Origin: a virus
Direction: 5' to 3' (one strand)
Length of the DNA stretch: 47,399 nt
IMG/VR virus record: IMGVR_UViG_3300023082_000003
Span: 1 to 47,399 of that record
In this document: piece by piece, positions 35,807-44,740 of the stretch
Layout of the letters: every line of letters starts with the position of its first letter
How positions within the stretch are numbered: the stretch's first letter is position 1
Made by a program: the position numbers and the translations under genes
Notes under the pieces: generated by a model
What the model was told of the DNA's origin: nothing
The model's input: the letters and a program-made list of their open reading frames with translations, nothing else
Database searches by the model: none

Positions 35807-38647
35807 CTATCGGTTTCTGGCGATCAGCTGACGAGCCGGGCCGTTCTTTTTGAAGTCTCGCAGGACGAGGTTGTAGCCTTGCTGAGCGCCCTGCTGCGCC
35901 GCCTGCTGAATCCGCGCCAGAGTCGCGTCATCAGCGGTTCCTTGCACGGTGATTGTTTGGCTGATCGCCGGCATGCTCCCCGATGATGGAGAGCGCGCCG
36001 CAGCGTTGGTCGCCGTAACGGCGCCGGCCGGGTTAACGTAACCACCGTCGGCGTAACCTTTCCCTGCGTTCATGCGCTCGAGGAACTCACGCGCGCCAGG
36101 CTGTTGAACCGCTGACTTCTGCACAACGAACTCTCCGCCGTGCACAACTCCCTTTGGCTGGTACTTGCCTCCATCGCCGGTGTAGCCACCATCGGAGAAG
36201 CCAAGGCCAGCACCGGCGACACTGGTGAATATCCCGACGGCCGCTTTGCGCACAGCAATCCGGATCAGGTCCGTGATGATCCCGTCGGCCAGGTCTTTGA
36301 AGGACAGTTTCCCGGTCTTCACGAAGTTGACGATGCCGTCTTCCATGCTGCTGAAAGCATTAGTGAACAGGCTGCGGGTTTGGCCGGCAACGTTGGCGGC
36401 CTGCTCGGCGTAGGTCTGGAAGGCTGAGGAGGCTCCGATAGACCAGTCGGACTGAAGATTATCAACTGCTACGTAGTAGTTCTGCTGGGCAGACAGCCTC
36501 TTCTGTAAAGCTGCCTCCAGACTGGCTGTCTCGTCATCGTAGAGGCTCTTCTTGTCAGAGCTTTTGTCGCTGCCATTGAACGTCTCTGTCAGCTTGTCCA
36601 TCTGCGACTGATATGACTGCGATATCTGTTGCATTTCCTGCAAGCGCTGTAGTGACTTATCCCCCAGCCCGGCACCGGCCAACTTCTCGTTCAACCCTGT
36701 CTGCGCAAGCTGTAGCTGTGCGTTCAGGTTTTGCTGGAACGCAAGCAGCTTTTGCGTTTGCTCGCCTGACAGCTTTTTGAGCTCGGTCTCCCTTTCAAGA
36801 GCGGCATTCTGTTTCTGTTGCGCAACGTTCAAGTCGGCCATTGCTAGAATTTGCTTCTGCGATGCCGTAAGCGTTTTCCTTTCTTTCAGGTCCGCAATCT
36901 GCTGTTCAAGCTCTACGAGCTTTTTGGCTTCAGTGCCCAACGTCCGCGAGCCGTCAGTCTGCGTGCCAATCAATGCATTCTGCTGCTGCAGCACGGCATA
37001 CCGCTGACGAGCTTCATCCAGAAGCTTCTGACCAGCACTCTCCGTGTAAGCCTTCTCCTTCGGCTGCTTCTTATCCTTGAACTGCTCTGCCGCTGCGTCC
37101 CTCAGTTGCTTTATCTGTTCTTGCGAATAAATGACGCCTTTTGCTCGGGCGGACTCAACTTGTTTTTCAATCTCTTTATAGCGGTCGGCGAGTTTCTTCG
37201 CGGGCGGGTCTGATGCCTTTAGTGCGGCGTTGAGCTTTTCCTGCGACTCAATGGCCGTCTTGTTGGCGTCATTGATAGCCTTCCTGGCCGCTACTCTTCT
37301 CTCATCCTCAGCTTTCTGCACGTACAGGTCGGTTATCGCCGTCTGTGCGCCTTTCTCTCCCGCGCCAAGTTCGCCCAGGTTCGGATTGTCGTCGAACATG
37401 GTTGGCGCGACTGAGGCATTACGCACTCGCTGTAACCTGTCTTCAAGCTTCGCCAGCTTCTGGTCAAAGGTGTCCTCGCGCCCGATGTCGAGCGCAGCAT
37501 CCCAAGCGCCTTTTGCCGCTTTACCCACCGCATCCCATGCTGTTTCTACAAATCCGAGGTTTTGCTTGATCTTGTCGGCCCTGCTTTCCAGTGCCTCTGC
37601 ATAAGCCTTTTCTGCCAGGTTCGCAGCGCCCTGCTGATCTCCCTGCTTCTCCAGCGCGGCAATCTGGGCGTAGGTACCAGCAGTGAGATAGCCCAGCCGA
37701 TCATTGAGCTCCTTCGAGTATTTGGCCGGGTCTTTCGCCAGCTTTTCGAAATCTGCAATGGTTGCGCTTGCGGCTTTACCGGTGGCGTCCTGCATTTTCA
37801 AAGCAGCAGTCGCGATGATCTCGAACGAAGCAGCGGGGATTTTGGAGCTTCCCGCGAGCTGGGCCAGAACTGCAGACGCAGCGCCGACGGTGCCTACGGA
37901 CTTGCTCACCCTTTCGGCCATTGAGCCAAGCGCGCCTGCGCTGGTCCCTGCGGCGTTGCCGGTCAGGATCAGTGCGTTTCGAAACTCGTCCTGCTCTTTT
38001 GACCCTTGATAGTAAGCAGCTCCAAGGGCCGCAGCGGCTGCTGCCGCTACAGTGAACGGGTTTATCAGCCCGAGGACGTAGCCGCCGAGCGCCTTGGCTG
38101 CAGGACCAGCTCCGCCAAACATATCTTTGAGCTGTCCACCCTGTTGCAGAAACACGGTGAGTGGTGCTTGCCCGCCTTGAAGGGATACCGCGATGTCGGT
38201 GAACTGCGCAGGCACGCCGCGTAGTGCTGCCGCCGTTTGCTTTGCCGAAATCCCGGTCTTGGTCATGTCAGCATTGAAGCGGCCAAGGTCAGTCCGGGTT
38301 GCATTGATCTTGCTTTGGTATTCGTTGAAGGTGTCGGTGTCGATCAGGCCCAGCTTTCGGTTTTTCGCCAGCTCCTTTTCCTGTCTATCCAACTCTCCGA
38401 GCTTACGAGTAACGGGATCGATGCTGCCCAGCAGAGCCTCAAGTGAGGCTCTTTGCTCCTTGACCTGACTCCCTGCCTTATCTGCCGACTGACCTACTTC
38501 CTCAAGCCCGTCAGACGCTTTATCCATTGCGGGTTTGATGCGTAGTCCTGCTCCTTCAAGGGCTTCCAGTGCTCTGCGCGTGTCGGCTGCCTTCTGCTCA
38601 GCGTCCCGACTATCGATTTCCAACACCAAGCGGGATGTCTGAGCCAT
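35807..38647 (-). CDS. Tape measure protein
   Basis: At 946 residues it has the expected tape-measure layout: an N-terminal alpha/beta-like segment (MAQTSRLVLEIDSRDAEQKA), coiled coils, a hydrophobic Ala/Gly patch near residue 190-220 (LGLINPFTVAAAAAAALG), long Gln/Lys/Ala-rich helices, and a C-terminal Gly-rich part (KGVVHGGEFVVQKSAVQQPG). The GVPAQFTDIAVSLQGGQAPL segment is typical of the prophage tail-length family. It sets tail length and is ejected with DNA. Length predicts a tail of roughly 140 nm by the usual 1.5 A per residue rule. Confidence 0.92.
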   Translation of the reverse strand: MAQTSRLVLEIDSRDAEQKAADTRRALEALEGAGLRIKPAMDKASDGLEEVGQSADKAGSQVKEQRASLEALLGSIDPVTRKLGELDRQEKELAKNRKLGLIDTDTFNEYQSKINATRTDLGRFNADMTKTGISAKQTAAALRGVPAQFTDIAVSLQGGQAPLTVFLQQGGQLKDMFGGAGPAAKALGGYVLGLINPFTVAAAAAAALGAAYYQGSKEQDEFRNALILTGNAAGTSAGALGSMAERVSKSVGTVGAASAVLAQLAGSSKIPAASFEIIATAALKMQDATGKAASATIADFEKLAKDPAKYSKELNDRLGYLTAGTYAQIAALEKQGDQQGAANLAEKAYAEALESRADKIKQNLGFVETAWDAVGKAAKGAWDAALDIGREDTFDQKLAKLEDRLQRVRNASVAPTMFDDNPNLGELGAGEKGAQTAITDLYVQKAEDERRVAARKAINDANKTAIESQEKLNAALKASDPPAKKLADRYKEIEKQVESARAKGVIYSQEQIKQLRDAAAEQFKDKKQPKEKAYTESAGQKLLDEARQRYAVLQQQNALIGTQTDGSRTLGTEAKKLVELEQQIADLKERKTLTASQKQILAMADLNVAQQKQNAALERETELKKLSGEQTQKLLAFQQNLNAQLQLAQTGLNEKLAGAGLGDKSLQRLQEMQQISQSYQSQMDKLTETFNGSDKSSDKKSLYDDETASLEAALQKRLSAQQNYYVAVDNLQSDWSIGASSAFQTYAEQAANVAGQTRSLFTNAFSSMEDGIVNFVKTGKLSFKDLADGIITDLIRIAVRKAAVGIFTSVAGAGLGFSDGGYTGDGGKYQPKGVVHGGEFVVQKSAVQQPGAREFLERMNAGKGYADGGYVNPAGAVTATNAAARSPSSGSMPAISQTITVQGTADDATLARIQQAAQQGAQQGYNLVLRDFKKNGPARQLIARNR

Positions 38648-38663
38648 GCTTTTCTCCGGGCAT

Positions 38664-38686
38664 AAAAAAACCGGCTCATGGCCGGT
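38664..38686 (-). terminator. Intrinsic terminator after the lipoprotein gene
   Basis: On the minus strand ACCGGC catga GCCGGT is followed by T7. Its core is identical to the terminator at 44741-44763. It separates the lipoprotein gene from the tape measure gene. Confidence 0.85.
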
Positions 38687-38706
38687 TTAACAATTTTTCC
38701 ACACAA

Positions 38707-39111
38707 TCATTTCACTACAGGATCGAAACCCTGGACTGAAACGTTGAAGAGATTCTGAGCGCTGTTCCGTATGCCGTCGCACCATGTATACCGACCGCAA
38801 TCGAACTTCCCGACAATTGCATAGCGGCCTGAGCCAAGGCTTTGCTTGAAAACCTGACCATTCATGTATCCGATCTGGTTGGTCGGATAGGTCTGAATGA
38901 AGGTGTCGTTTGCAGTGGCGACTTTCATCCGCGTCACTGTAGAGACTGCGCTGATAGCCCTGCCCCACATTTCCGAACACTGCTTTTCTCCGTCGCAGAC
39001 CGGAGTTGGATGAACCTCAGACAAAGGCATGTCCGGTTTTTTTGGCTGCTGGGCGCAACCCGAAGCGACTAAGGCTGCAAACAGCAATGAGCAAATCTTG
39101 AGGGGTTTCAC
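38707..39111 (-). CDS. Lipoprotein moron in tail operon
   Basis: Starting at GTG 39111 (GGAG 9 bases upstream), the product has a signal peptide MKPLKICSLLFAALVASGC with a lipobox (ASGC, Cys19), then AQQPKKPDMP and a soluble domain with paired cysteines (VCDGEKQCSEMWG, FDCGRYTWCDG). No structural tail gene is expected here. A lipoprotein inserted between the G/GT chaperones and tape measure, with its own terminator, fits a moron that may block superinfection or alter the envelope. The family is not recognised. ATG 39126 is an alternative start lacking a good site. Confidence 0.75.
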   Translation of the reverse strand: MKPLKICSLLFAALVASGCAQQPKKPDMPLSEVHPTPVCDGEKQCSEMWGRAISAVSTVTRMKVATANDTFIQTYPTNQIGYMNGQVFKQSLGSGRYAIVGKFDCGRYTWCDGIRNSAQNLFNVSVQGFDPVVK

Positions 39112-39172
39112 GTTACAAATCTCCATTTTGTGTGCCGGCAATCTATCACTATCGGCAAACAGACAGGAATCT

Positions 39173-39897
39173 TCATTCTTCAGCGGCCAGGCAGACCTCA
39201 TCCAAGGCAAACATGACCTCGTCCATATCGTCACGGGTCAACAGTGGCGGATGCGAATCCAGCCAGTCGGATATCTCACGGCCGCCGAGCGGCAGCGGGA
39301 AAGCCCCGGCCATGCTCGTCAGGAAGCGACGGCCGCGGCAGATGTTGTGAAAGGTGTTCAGCAGGTAGGCAGTGAGCGCGTCGGTCGGCGGTTCGTCGGG
39401 AACTGTCAGGCGGAGGCGCTGGTAGATTGCGCGCCTTTTCTCGGCTTGGCCGGCCCACTCCTTTTCCCACTCGAAGCGGGCGACGGCTTTCCCACTGTCT
39501 GCACAAGTTCCGCCTTGGCTTCTCTGGCGATCGCCCCAGACTCATCAAGAACAAAGATCATGAACTCGATGTTGGCTTCGAGCAGATCAGCAGCCACGTC
39601 CGGAGTGAACTTCAGCGGATTGCCTTCTGCATCCTGTACGCCAGCCCAGTCCTTGAGGATGAAGCGGCTGAGCAGCATGCACTGGTTCTGGTGCTCGGTG
39701 CGCTCACCGGCGATCACGCCTACGTCCCCTTCGTCGAACTGGGAGTCGTTGCGCTGAATCCTGCGGCGCATGCGCTCCATCGCGACCTGGTACTCGGCAT
39801 TGTCGAGCCCAACAAGCTGGATCTTCGTGTCATCGTCGAACTGGACCCACTTCGCAGCGGTGCTCGGCGATTCCTTCTTGGTCATTTTCAGAGCCAT
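39173..39897 (-). CDS. GT: Tail assembly chaperone gpGT, -1 frameshift product
   Basis: Ribosomes reading G (from 39897) can slip back one base at GGGAAAG (39493-39487) after Lys137 and continue in the -1 frame for 104 residues to a stop at 39173, giving about 241 residues. The extension (AVARFEWEKEWAGQAEKRRA, then TAYLLNTFHNICRGRRFL) has no start of its own and protein-like composition. In lambda, gpG:gpGT is about 30:1 and both recruit the tape measure. The slip site is the same G-GGA-AAG used by lambda. Confidence 0.85.
39406..39897 (-). CDS. G: Tail assembly chaperone gpG
   Basis: The 163-residue zero-frame product begins MALKMTKKESPSTAAKWVQF and has a helical middle (QVAMERMRRRIQRND) and a Ser/Pro/Lys-rich end, where the slip site lies. 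This is the major tail chaperone that, with gpGT, wraps the tape measure before tube assembly. It lies between the tail tube protein and the tape measure region as expected. Confidence 0.9.
   Translation of the reverse strand: MALKMTKKESPSTAAKWVQFDDDTKIQLVGLDNAEYQVAMERMRRRIQRNDSQFDEGDVGVIAGERTEHQNQCMLLSRFILKDWAGVQDAEGNPLKFTPDVAADLLEANIEFMIFVLDESGAIAREAKAELVQTVGKPSPASSGKRSGPAKPRKGAQSTSASA
39487..39493 (-). other. Programmed -1 frameshift site GGGAAAG
   Basis: In the gpG frame the heptamer reads G GGA AAG, an X XXY YYZ slip site identical to lambda's. Slippage joins gpG to the T extension. No pseudoknot is obvious after it. Confidence 0.85.
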
Positions 39898-39966
39898 GTC
39901 AAACCTCTACGCCACGCCAATAAAAGGGCCGCCCCGGCCGGCGTTAGACCGGAGCAGCCAAAAGGG

Positions 39967-40890
39967 TCAAGGGGTTGGATCGGCAGCAGCCAATCGAGTG
40001 ATGGTCGGGCTCAGCTTGGCGACGGTGTAGTTCAGCGTTACCTCGACCAGGTCGCGCTTGCCGCCGCTTGGCAGCTCGCCGTCCACTTCCACGGCTGGGA
40101 AGTTGAAGGTGTACTTGTTGCCCAGGCTGTCGGTGATCGGAAAAACGATCGCGATAGGCAGACGGGTGAAGGTGTTCTTCCAGATGGTGTACGCCCGCGC
40201 CGACCACGCCAGCGTGATGCTGCCGGTGATGGCTGCCTCGGTGGCGATGTGCGCGCCCGGGCCGAGACTGTCAGAGCCCAGGCAGCGCTGGGTTTGCAGG
40301 CTGTTGTCCAGATTGATCGTCATCGCCGATACGCATGCCACGCCTTCCAGCGACTGACCATCCACCAGGATCGTGCCGACGTTGATGTTCGACAGGAATG
40401 GAGTGGTGGTCGGCGCGTTTGGTGTTACGACAATCGGGACCGTGCCGTCGGTGTAATCGAGGCACGCCATGTTGAAGGTGGCGGTGATCTTTCCGTCAGA
40501 CGGGATGTCCAGCGCGAAGGTCGAGACGTGCGCGCCTTTGAACAGGCCGTAGACGCCGACGTCGGTGTAGCCCTTGGCGATCGAGAACGTGTGGCGGGTG
40601 TCGCCCACGCGCAGAACGTCATTGGTCCACACGCCGTAGAAGGCAGCTTCGAGCAGCTTGTCGAAAGTGCCGAACGAGAACTCACCGGTGAGATCGCCGC
40701 CGATATCGATGCTGGTCGCGACCGAGCCTTGGCTGAGGCGAGTGTCAGTGATCTCGTCGCTGACTTGAGTGTTGACGGTCGGGGTCAGCGCATTGCCAGT
40801 CAGGCGAAGCGTGTCCCAGGTTCCGTTCGGGGTAACGCCAGGCGTCACCTCTGCGATGATGTGGCTTACAACCTTGGCTCCGCTCGACAT
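39967..40890 (-). CDS. Major tail tube protein
   Basis: The 307-residue protein has the tube-protein look: an N-terminal segment (TPGVTPNGTWDTLRLTGNAL, residues ~16-35), beta-rich repeats (TFALDIPSDGKITATFNMAC) and a C-terminal strand pattern (RDLVEVTLNYTVAKLSP). It matches the Phage_tube_2 type of major tail protein. It stacks as rings to form the tube. A terminator lies just upstream (40914-40935). Confidence 0.9.
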   Translation of the reverse strand: MSSGAKVVSHIIAEVTPGVTPNGTWDTLRLTGNALTPTVNTQVSDEITDTRLSQGSVATSIDIGGDLTGEFSFGTFDKLLEAAFYGVWTNDVLRVGDTRHTFSIAKGYTDVGVYGLFKGAHVSTFALDIPSDGKITATFNMACLDYTDGTVPIVVTPNAPTTTPFLSNINVGTILVDGQSLEGVACVSAMTINLDNSLQTQRCLGSDSLGPGAHIATEAAITGSITLAWSARAYTIWKNTFTRLPIAIVFPITDSLGNKYTFNFPAVEVDGELPSGGKRDLVEVTLNYTVAKLSPTITRLAAADPTP

Positions 40891-40913
40891 GGGTGTCTCC
40901 TGTTTGCGGGCGT

Positions 40914-40935
40914 AAAAAAACCCGCAGTGAGCGGG
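40914..40935 (-). terminator. Intrinsic terminator before the tail tube gene
   Basis: On the minus strand CCCGC tcact GCGGG is followed by T7. It lies between the tail terminator gene and the major tail protein gene. Confidence 0.75.
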
Positions 40936-40953
40936 CGGGCGTTTGGTTTGTGA

Positions 40954-41349
40954 TCAGCCGGCGCGGAACCGGATGTTTACGTTGATCTGGTAGAAGCCTT
41001 CGAACTCTCCGGCAATCACTTGGCTGGCCTCCTGGCATTCAAAATCGCCGGAGGACCAGTAGGCGAAGTGCGCCTCTAGCGCGTCGGCCAGTTCGGTGAT
41101 GGCTTTGGTGCCGGTTCGCTCGCGGGCGAAGCACTGGATGCTGATCTGCCCGGGCTTGCGGGTGTAAGGCTTGTCGGCCATGCCGGCCATGAACGCGGTG
41201 GCGTACTGGATGTTCAGGCGGCACCAGAGCCCCGTATCCGGCGGCGTGAACACCGCAGGCTGGTTCGGGTAATCGATGCGCGCCTGCTCAATGCCGGTGA
41301 AGGCCACCATGCGCGCGGTGATAAGTGAGCGGATTTGCTCGAACTTCAT
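40954..41349 (-). CDS. Tail terminator-like protein (131 aa)
   Basis: The protein (MKFEQIRSLITARMVAFTGI ...) contains NIQYATAFMAGM and KPGQISIQCFARERTGTKAI, as in tail terminator/U-like proteins, and ends with strands (FYQINVNIRFRAG). It caps the tail tube and joins it to the head. It overlaps the previous gene by ATGA. Confidence 0.8.
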   Translation of the reverse strand: MKFEQIRSLITARMVAFTGIEQARIDYPNQPAVFTPPDTGLWCRLNIQYATAFMAGMADKPYTRKPGQISIQCFARERTGTKAITELADALEAHFAYWSSGDFECQEASQVIAGEFEGFYQINVNIRFRAG

Positions 41350-41918
41350 TTGTAGGCCTCACTCACGCCGATAAAAGCCAGGTCGTACACGCCGCCCGGC
41401 GCCTGCGTGGAATGGCCCAGTTCCAACATCTCGCCATATGGGCTGTTGGTCTGGATGTAGATCACGGGGAATAGGCCGGACGCCCTGATGAGCATCGAGC
41501 CCTTGCTAATGGTGTCGCGGCCGGACGGGTCTACGTTCTCGACGACTGACATATCCGGCGCACCGATGGAAACCATGTGGCTGCCGCGGAACGTGCCGCC
41601 GATGTACCCCTTCCCCGCTGCCTTGGCGTCCACGTAGAAGTTCTCTTTGCGTTCGCGCTGGGTCAGCTTCTTGAACTTCTTCCTGCCGGTGTTGCTTGCG
41701 TTGCGCGTATCGACGTTTGCGTCGTAGGCATCGGCCAGTGCGGTGTTCTTCGACCGTAGGGCCTTGTTCGCCTTCCACAGGTCAGGATTGCCTACCGGCG
41801 AGCGGTTCACCACCTCGGTGAGCATCGCTATCCCAATGGCGCGGGCCATCTGCGTGATGTCTTCGCCCGCCTGGTCGGCAAACTCAGTGAGACTGTGGCT
41901 CCAACCTGCCTTAGCCAT
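41346..41918 (-). CDS. HK97-gp10-like tail/head-tail protein (190 aa)
   Basis: The 190-residue protein begins MAKAGWSHSLTEFADQAGED, has EVVNRSPVGNPDLWKANKAL near residue 35, then a basic region (RKKFKKLTQRERKENFYVDA) and ends with SPYGEMLELGHSTQAPGGVY, the C-terminal pattern of gp10-type proteins. It is thought to help complete the tail or the neck. The stop shares an ATGA with the next gene. Confidence 0.8.
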   Translation of the reverse strand: MAKAGWSHSLTEFADQAGEDITQMARAIGIAMLTEVVNRSPVGNPDLWKANKALRSKNTALADAYDANVDTRNASNTGRKKFKKLTQRERKENFYVDAKAAGKGYIGGTFRGSHMVSIGAPDMSVVENVDPSGRDTISKGSMLIRASGLFPVIYIQTNSPYGEMLELGHSTQAPGGVYDLAFIGVSEAYK

Positions 41919-42277
41919 CAGGTTTTCCTCATCTGGATCTCGTAATGGGCGCCCGCCGGGTCGAGTTGAACGTTGACCACATCGAAACCGTTGATCTTGT
42001 GACCGATGTCCGGGATGCCGCCAATGGTTTCGTTCGTCAGCGCAATCAGCAGCTGGTCAGTGGCGCGGATGTTGACGCCGTCGACCTGGGCGATCTTGAA
42101 GCTGTCGAACACTCCCCGACCGCTGTAGGCGATCACCACCAGATCACTGCCGGTTTCTGTGACCGGGTCCCAGGCGCCCGGCAGCGTGATGCCACCGGTG
42201 AAAGGCAGCACCGCATCAGCCAGGTCGGTGTCGAACGCCTCAGCCAGGTCTGCCTGTATCTCTTCGCGTAAGCCCAT
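41918..42277 (-). CDS. Head-tail connector/head closure protein (119 aa)
   Basis: The product (MGLREEIQADLAEAFDTDLA ...) has a helical start, strands (GSDLVVIAYSGRGVFDSF) and ends AHYEIQMRKT. Its place between the adaptor and the gp10-like protein fits a head-closure (stopper) protein. No signature residue is decisive. Confidence 0.75.
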   Translation of the reverse strand: MGLREEIQADLAEAFDTDLADAVLPFTGGITLPGAWDPVTETGSDLVVIAYSGRGVFDSFKIAQVDGVNIRATDQLLIALTNETIGGIPDIGHKINGFDVVNVQLDPAGAHYEIQMRKT

Positions 42278-42280
42278 GGT

Positions 42281-42670
42281 TCACCTGTACACGTTGAAGC
42301 TGAATGCACTGGCCCGCCATGGCCCCAGCAGTCCTAGGGCGAACTGGACACCGTCGGGTAGCGCGGTGGACTTGCTGCTGTCGATGGACGCGAAGGTCTT
42401 GCTTGTGGATACCGAGCCGGCCTTCACCGTCTTCGCCGAAAGCGTGCCAGAGGTCTGCTGCTGGTACAGCTTGCCCTGAGAGGCGACCACCGCCAGTTCG
42501 GCGCCGGCCTGCTTGATCTCTTCAGGGATGGCGTCCATGTCGACGCCGGTGAGGCTGAGGGAGGTCAGATAGGCGTTGGCCTGCAACACGGCGCGGGCCT
42601 TCTTGTCATCTGGCGCCCAGTCGGTACCCAGGATGGCGTCAACGTCCGCCACGGTGATGTAGGTTGCCAT
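42281..42670 (-). CDS. Head-tail adaptor-like protein (129 aa)
   Basis: Starts MATYITVADVDAILGTDWAP and has AVLQANAYLTSLSL, the form of neck adaptor proteins of the gp6/DnaT_2 type. A long helix and a Ser/Thr-rich end follow. ATG 42670 is used; a longer upstream reading of this frame is antisense-like and unsupported. It should sit under the portal. Confidence 0.8.
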   Translation of the reverse strand: MATYITVADVDAILGTDWAPDDKKARAVLQANAYLTSLSLTGVDMDAIPEEIKQAGAELAVVASQGKLYQQQTSGTLSAKTVKAGSVSTSKTFASIDSSKSTALPDGVQFALGLLGPWRASAFSFNVYR

Positions 42671-42710
42671 CTGGCCTCCGCTTGAATGAATGGGGCCGAA
42701 GCCCCGGGTG

Positions 42711-42917
42711 TTACTTGGCCTTGGCTTTCGCAGCTTCGGTCTTCTCACCGCCGCCGTTGTTGCGTGCGGCAGTTTCTTCAGCTTCAGTGCGCGCGGAATC
42801 AACGCCGCCGGTTTCGCCAACGGTTTCAGGGCCCACCGTGATGGCGCCCTCAGTACCGCCGAAGCCCCAGCGAGCTTTAACGTTTGGATCGATGTGCTTG
42901 TCTTTTTCAACTGCCAT
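42711..42917 (-). CDS. Small Ala/Glu/Gly-rich protein after capsid (68 aa)
   Basis: GGAG lies 7 bases before the ATG. The product starts MAVEKDKHIDPNVKARWGFG and ends in a repetitive Ala/Glu/Lys tail (EKTEAAKAKAK). Small proteins next to capsid genes can be head-decoration or assembly factors; function unknown. Confidence 0.65.
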   Translation of the reverse strand: MAVEKDKHIDPNVKARWGFGGTEGAITVGPETVGETGGVDSARTEAEETAARNNGGGEKTEAAKAKAK

Positions 42918-42965
42918 GATTCTTCTCCTGAGGAGGTCCAGCCCCCAATGAGGGCTGGATTTCGG

Positions 42966-43991
42966 TTAGGCCGCTGCGACGGTGGAAGTGATGAACGCGA
43001 GCGGGACCTGCTTGCGAGCAAACTTGCGCTCCCAGTTGGTCGCCAGCGCCAGATCCGACCAGTTCGCCGAGATTGGGCGAGTGGTGGTCGGTGTACCGGT
43101 GATGGTGGTACCGGTGAACGAGTAACCCAGCGGATGGATCACAAAGTTGCGACGAGTCCACAGGGTCTCGGTACCGCCACCGTTGCCACGGTCAGGAGCA
43201 CGCTCGTATTCCAGACCGTCGAGCCCTTCTGGCTGCTGCTCAGCGAATCCCATGGCGCCCGGGCCGAAGATGACTGACAGGTACTTGGCAGCAGCACCAG
43301 TGCCGATGACAGGCATGCCGTCGTCAACCACCACGCGCATACCCTGGAAGCGACCTTGGAAGTCAGGGTCTTGCTCGGCGATCGGGGTGAAGTCGATCTG
43401 ATTCTGAATCGACAGCTCGGTGTGGACTGCCGAGTGCATGGCGATTACTGCCAGGCCGCCAAGCTGACCGGTGTAGTCGCCCATGGTCGCCTTGGCGCGG
43501 ATGATCGCAGTCGGACTGATGACGCCGCCGGCATCAATGACCATGTCGCCGCCGTTGCCTGCAACGTTGTCGTTGTAGATGCCGATCGAAGTTGCGATCG
43601 CACGGCGCTGAGCCACACGACGCCAGTAGCTGAGCAGGCGGCCTGCAACGAACTCAAGCGGATCCTGCTTGGTGATGTTCTTCACCAAGTTCATGCAGTT
43701 CCAGCCTTCGTTGAGGTACGCAGCGCGCGCCTGCATGGAAGCACTGGTGACCGACAGCGGTACCGCGATGTCGGTGTACACGTCGTTCGAGTAGTTCGAC
43801 TCAATGGACGCGTCCAGATCGACCCACCACGGGATGGTGAAGGTGTTGGATGGGCTGGCCAGCAGCGCAGTCATGTCCGCGTTGGTGGTCAGGATGCCCG
43901 ACTCGAAGAACGCGGTGCGCTCTACCGAGTTGACGCTGATGTAGTCGCGCAGTTCGTCGCGGAACACGACGTCCGAGAGAATGGTTGGCAT
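42966..43991 (-). CDS. Major capsid protein
   Basis: The 341-residue protein lies after scaffold and before the connector genes. It begins MPTILSDVVFRDELRDYISV, has LVKNITKQDPLEFVAGRLLS near residue 103 and ATMGDYTGQLGGLAVIAMHS near 168, and ends WERKFARKQVPLAFITSTVA. The position and length fit an HK97-fold capsid protein, although it is not closely similar to the lambda E protein in the parts I can compare. Confidence 0.88.
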   Translation of the reverse strand: MPTILSDVVFRDELRDYISVNSVERTAFFESGILTTNADMTALLASPSNTFTIPWWVDLDASIESNYSNDVYTDIAVPLSVTSASMQARAAYLNEGWNCMNLVKNITKQDPLEFVAGRLLSYWRRVAQRRAIATSIGIYNDNVAGNGGDMVIDAGGVISPTAIIRAKATMGDYTGQLGGLAVIAMHSAVHTELSIQNQIDFTPIAEQDPDFQGRFQGMRVVVDDGMPVIGTGAAAKYLSVIFGPGAMGFAEQQPEGLDGLEYERAPDRGNGGGTETLWTRRNFVIHPLGYSFTGTTITGTPTTTRPISANWSDLALATNWERKFARKQVPLAFITSTVAAA

Positions 43992-44002
43992 TGCAAGTTC
44001 CT

Positions 44003-44698
44003 TTACTTGGCCTCAGCAGCCGCTTTCATGCGTGCGTGCTCGGCGGGGTTGGTTCGGCGGAGCTCTACGCGCTCCATACCGGTCATTTGGTCCCACGTTT
44101 TGGTGGCCCCGCCACCCTTACCCCCGGCAGCCCCGCCGCCGTTCGCTTGACTGCCGCGCACCAATGCTGCGTAGCGCGGCGCTTGCTGGAATTCTTTTGC
44201 CAGGTCATCGAGTGTCGCGATGGTCAGGTTGCCCGCAGCGTCCGTGACCTTGACCTGCCCTTCTACGATCTTCAGGCGCCGCTGCACGAACTCGGCGAGG
44301 ATCTCGGCGTTCTCGCCGTCGGCGATGCCATTGGCGATCTTGCTGGCCGCTGAAGTCAGGTCGCGGCGCTCGATGCTGGTGGTCAGCTCGGCAAGGCGAG
44401 TGCGCTCAGCCGCAAGGGCCTGTTCGCTGCTGGCGTACAGCTGCTCGAAGTCGCCACGGGCCTTGGCTGCTTCCAGTTGCTCTTTCGTGAGCTTCTCGTC
44501 AGCCTCACGCTTGAGCCGCTTGGCCTCCTTGGCTTCGTCCAGCAGGATCTGGTTTTGGCGCTTCAGGCCTTCGAGGTCGCCACCACCGGTGGGCAATCCC
44601 TCAACAGCCAGCACGTAGTCTTCACCCTGGGCCTTGTAGAAAGCCTGTAGGGAAGGCTCGAGTGCGTCGAATGCTGCCTTGTCGATCAGATATTTCAT
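44003..44698 (-). CDS. Scaffold protein
   Basis: The 231-residue protein is strongly helical with long charged coiled coils (LKRQNQILLDEAKEAKRLKR, then TKEQLEAAKARGDFEQLYAS). It has a flexible Gly-rich segment (NGGGAAGGKGGGATKTWDQM) and a basic C-terminus typical of scaffolds that bind the capsid. It lies directly before the capsid gene, separated from the MuF-like gene by a terminator. Confidence 0.85.
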   Translation of the reverse strand: MKYLIDKAAFDALEPSLQAFYKAQGEDYVLAVEGLPTGGGDLEGLKRQNQILLDEAKEAKRLKREADEKLTKEQLEAAKARGDFEQLYASSEQALAAERTRLAELTTSIERRDLTSAASKIANGIADGENAEILAEFVQRRLKIVEGQVKVTDAAGNLTIATLDDLAKEFQQAPRYAALVRGSQANGGGAAGGKGGGATKTWDQMTGMERVELRRTNPAEHARMKAAAEAK

Positions 44699-44740
44699 GT
44701 CATCCCCCGGATGATTTGCCGTTGGCTCAGCCGCGGGCGT

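Noticed and set aside
39276-39554. Minus-strand 92-codon frame in the G/T region
   Set aside because: It is in the third frame, Arg/Pro-rich, and conflicts with the well-supported gpGT extension.
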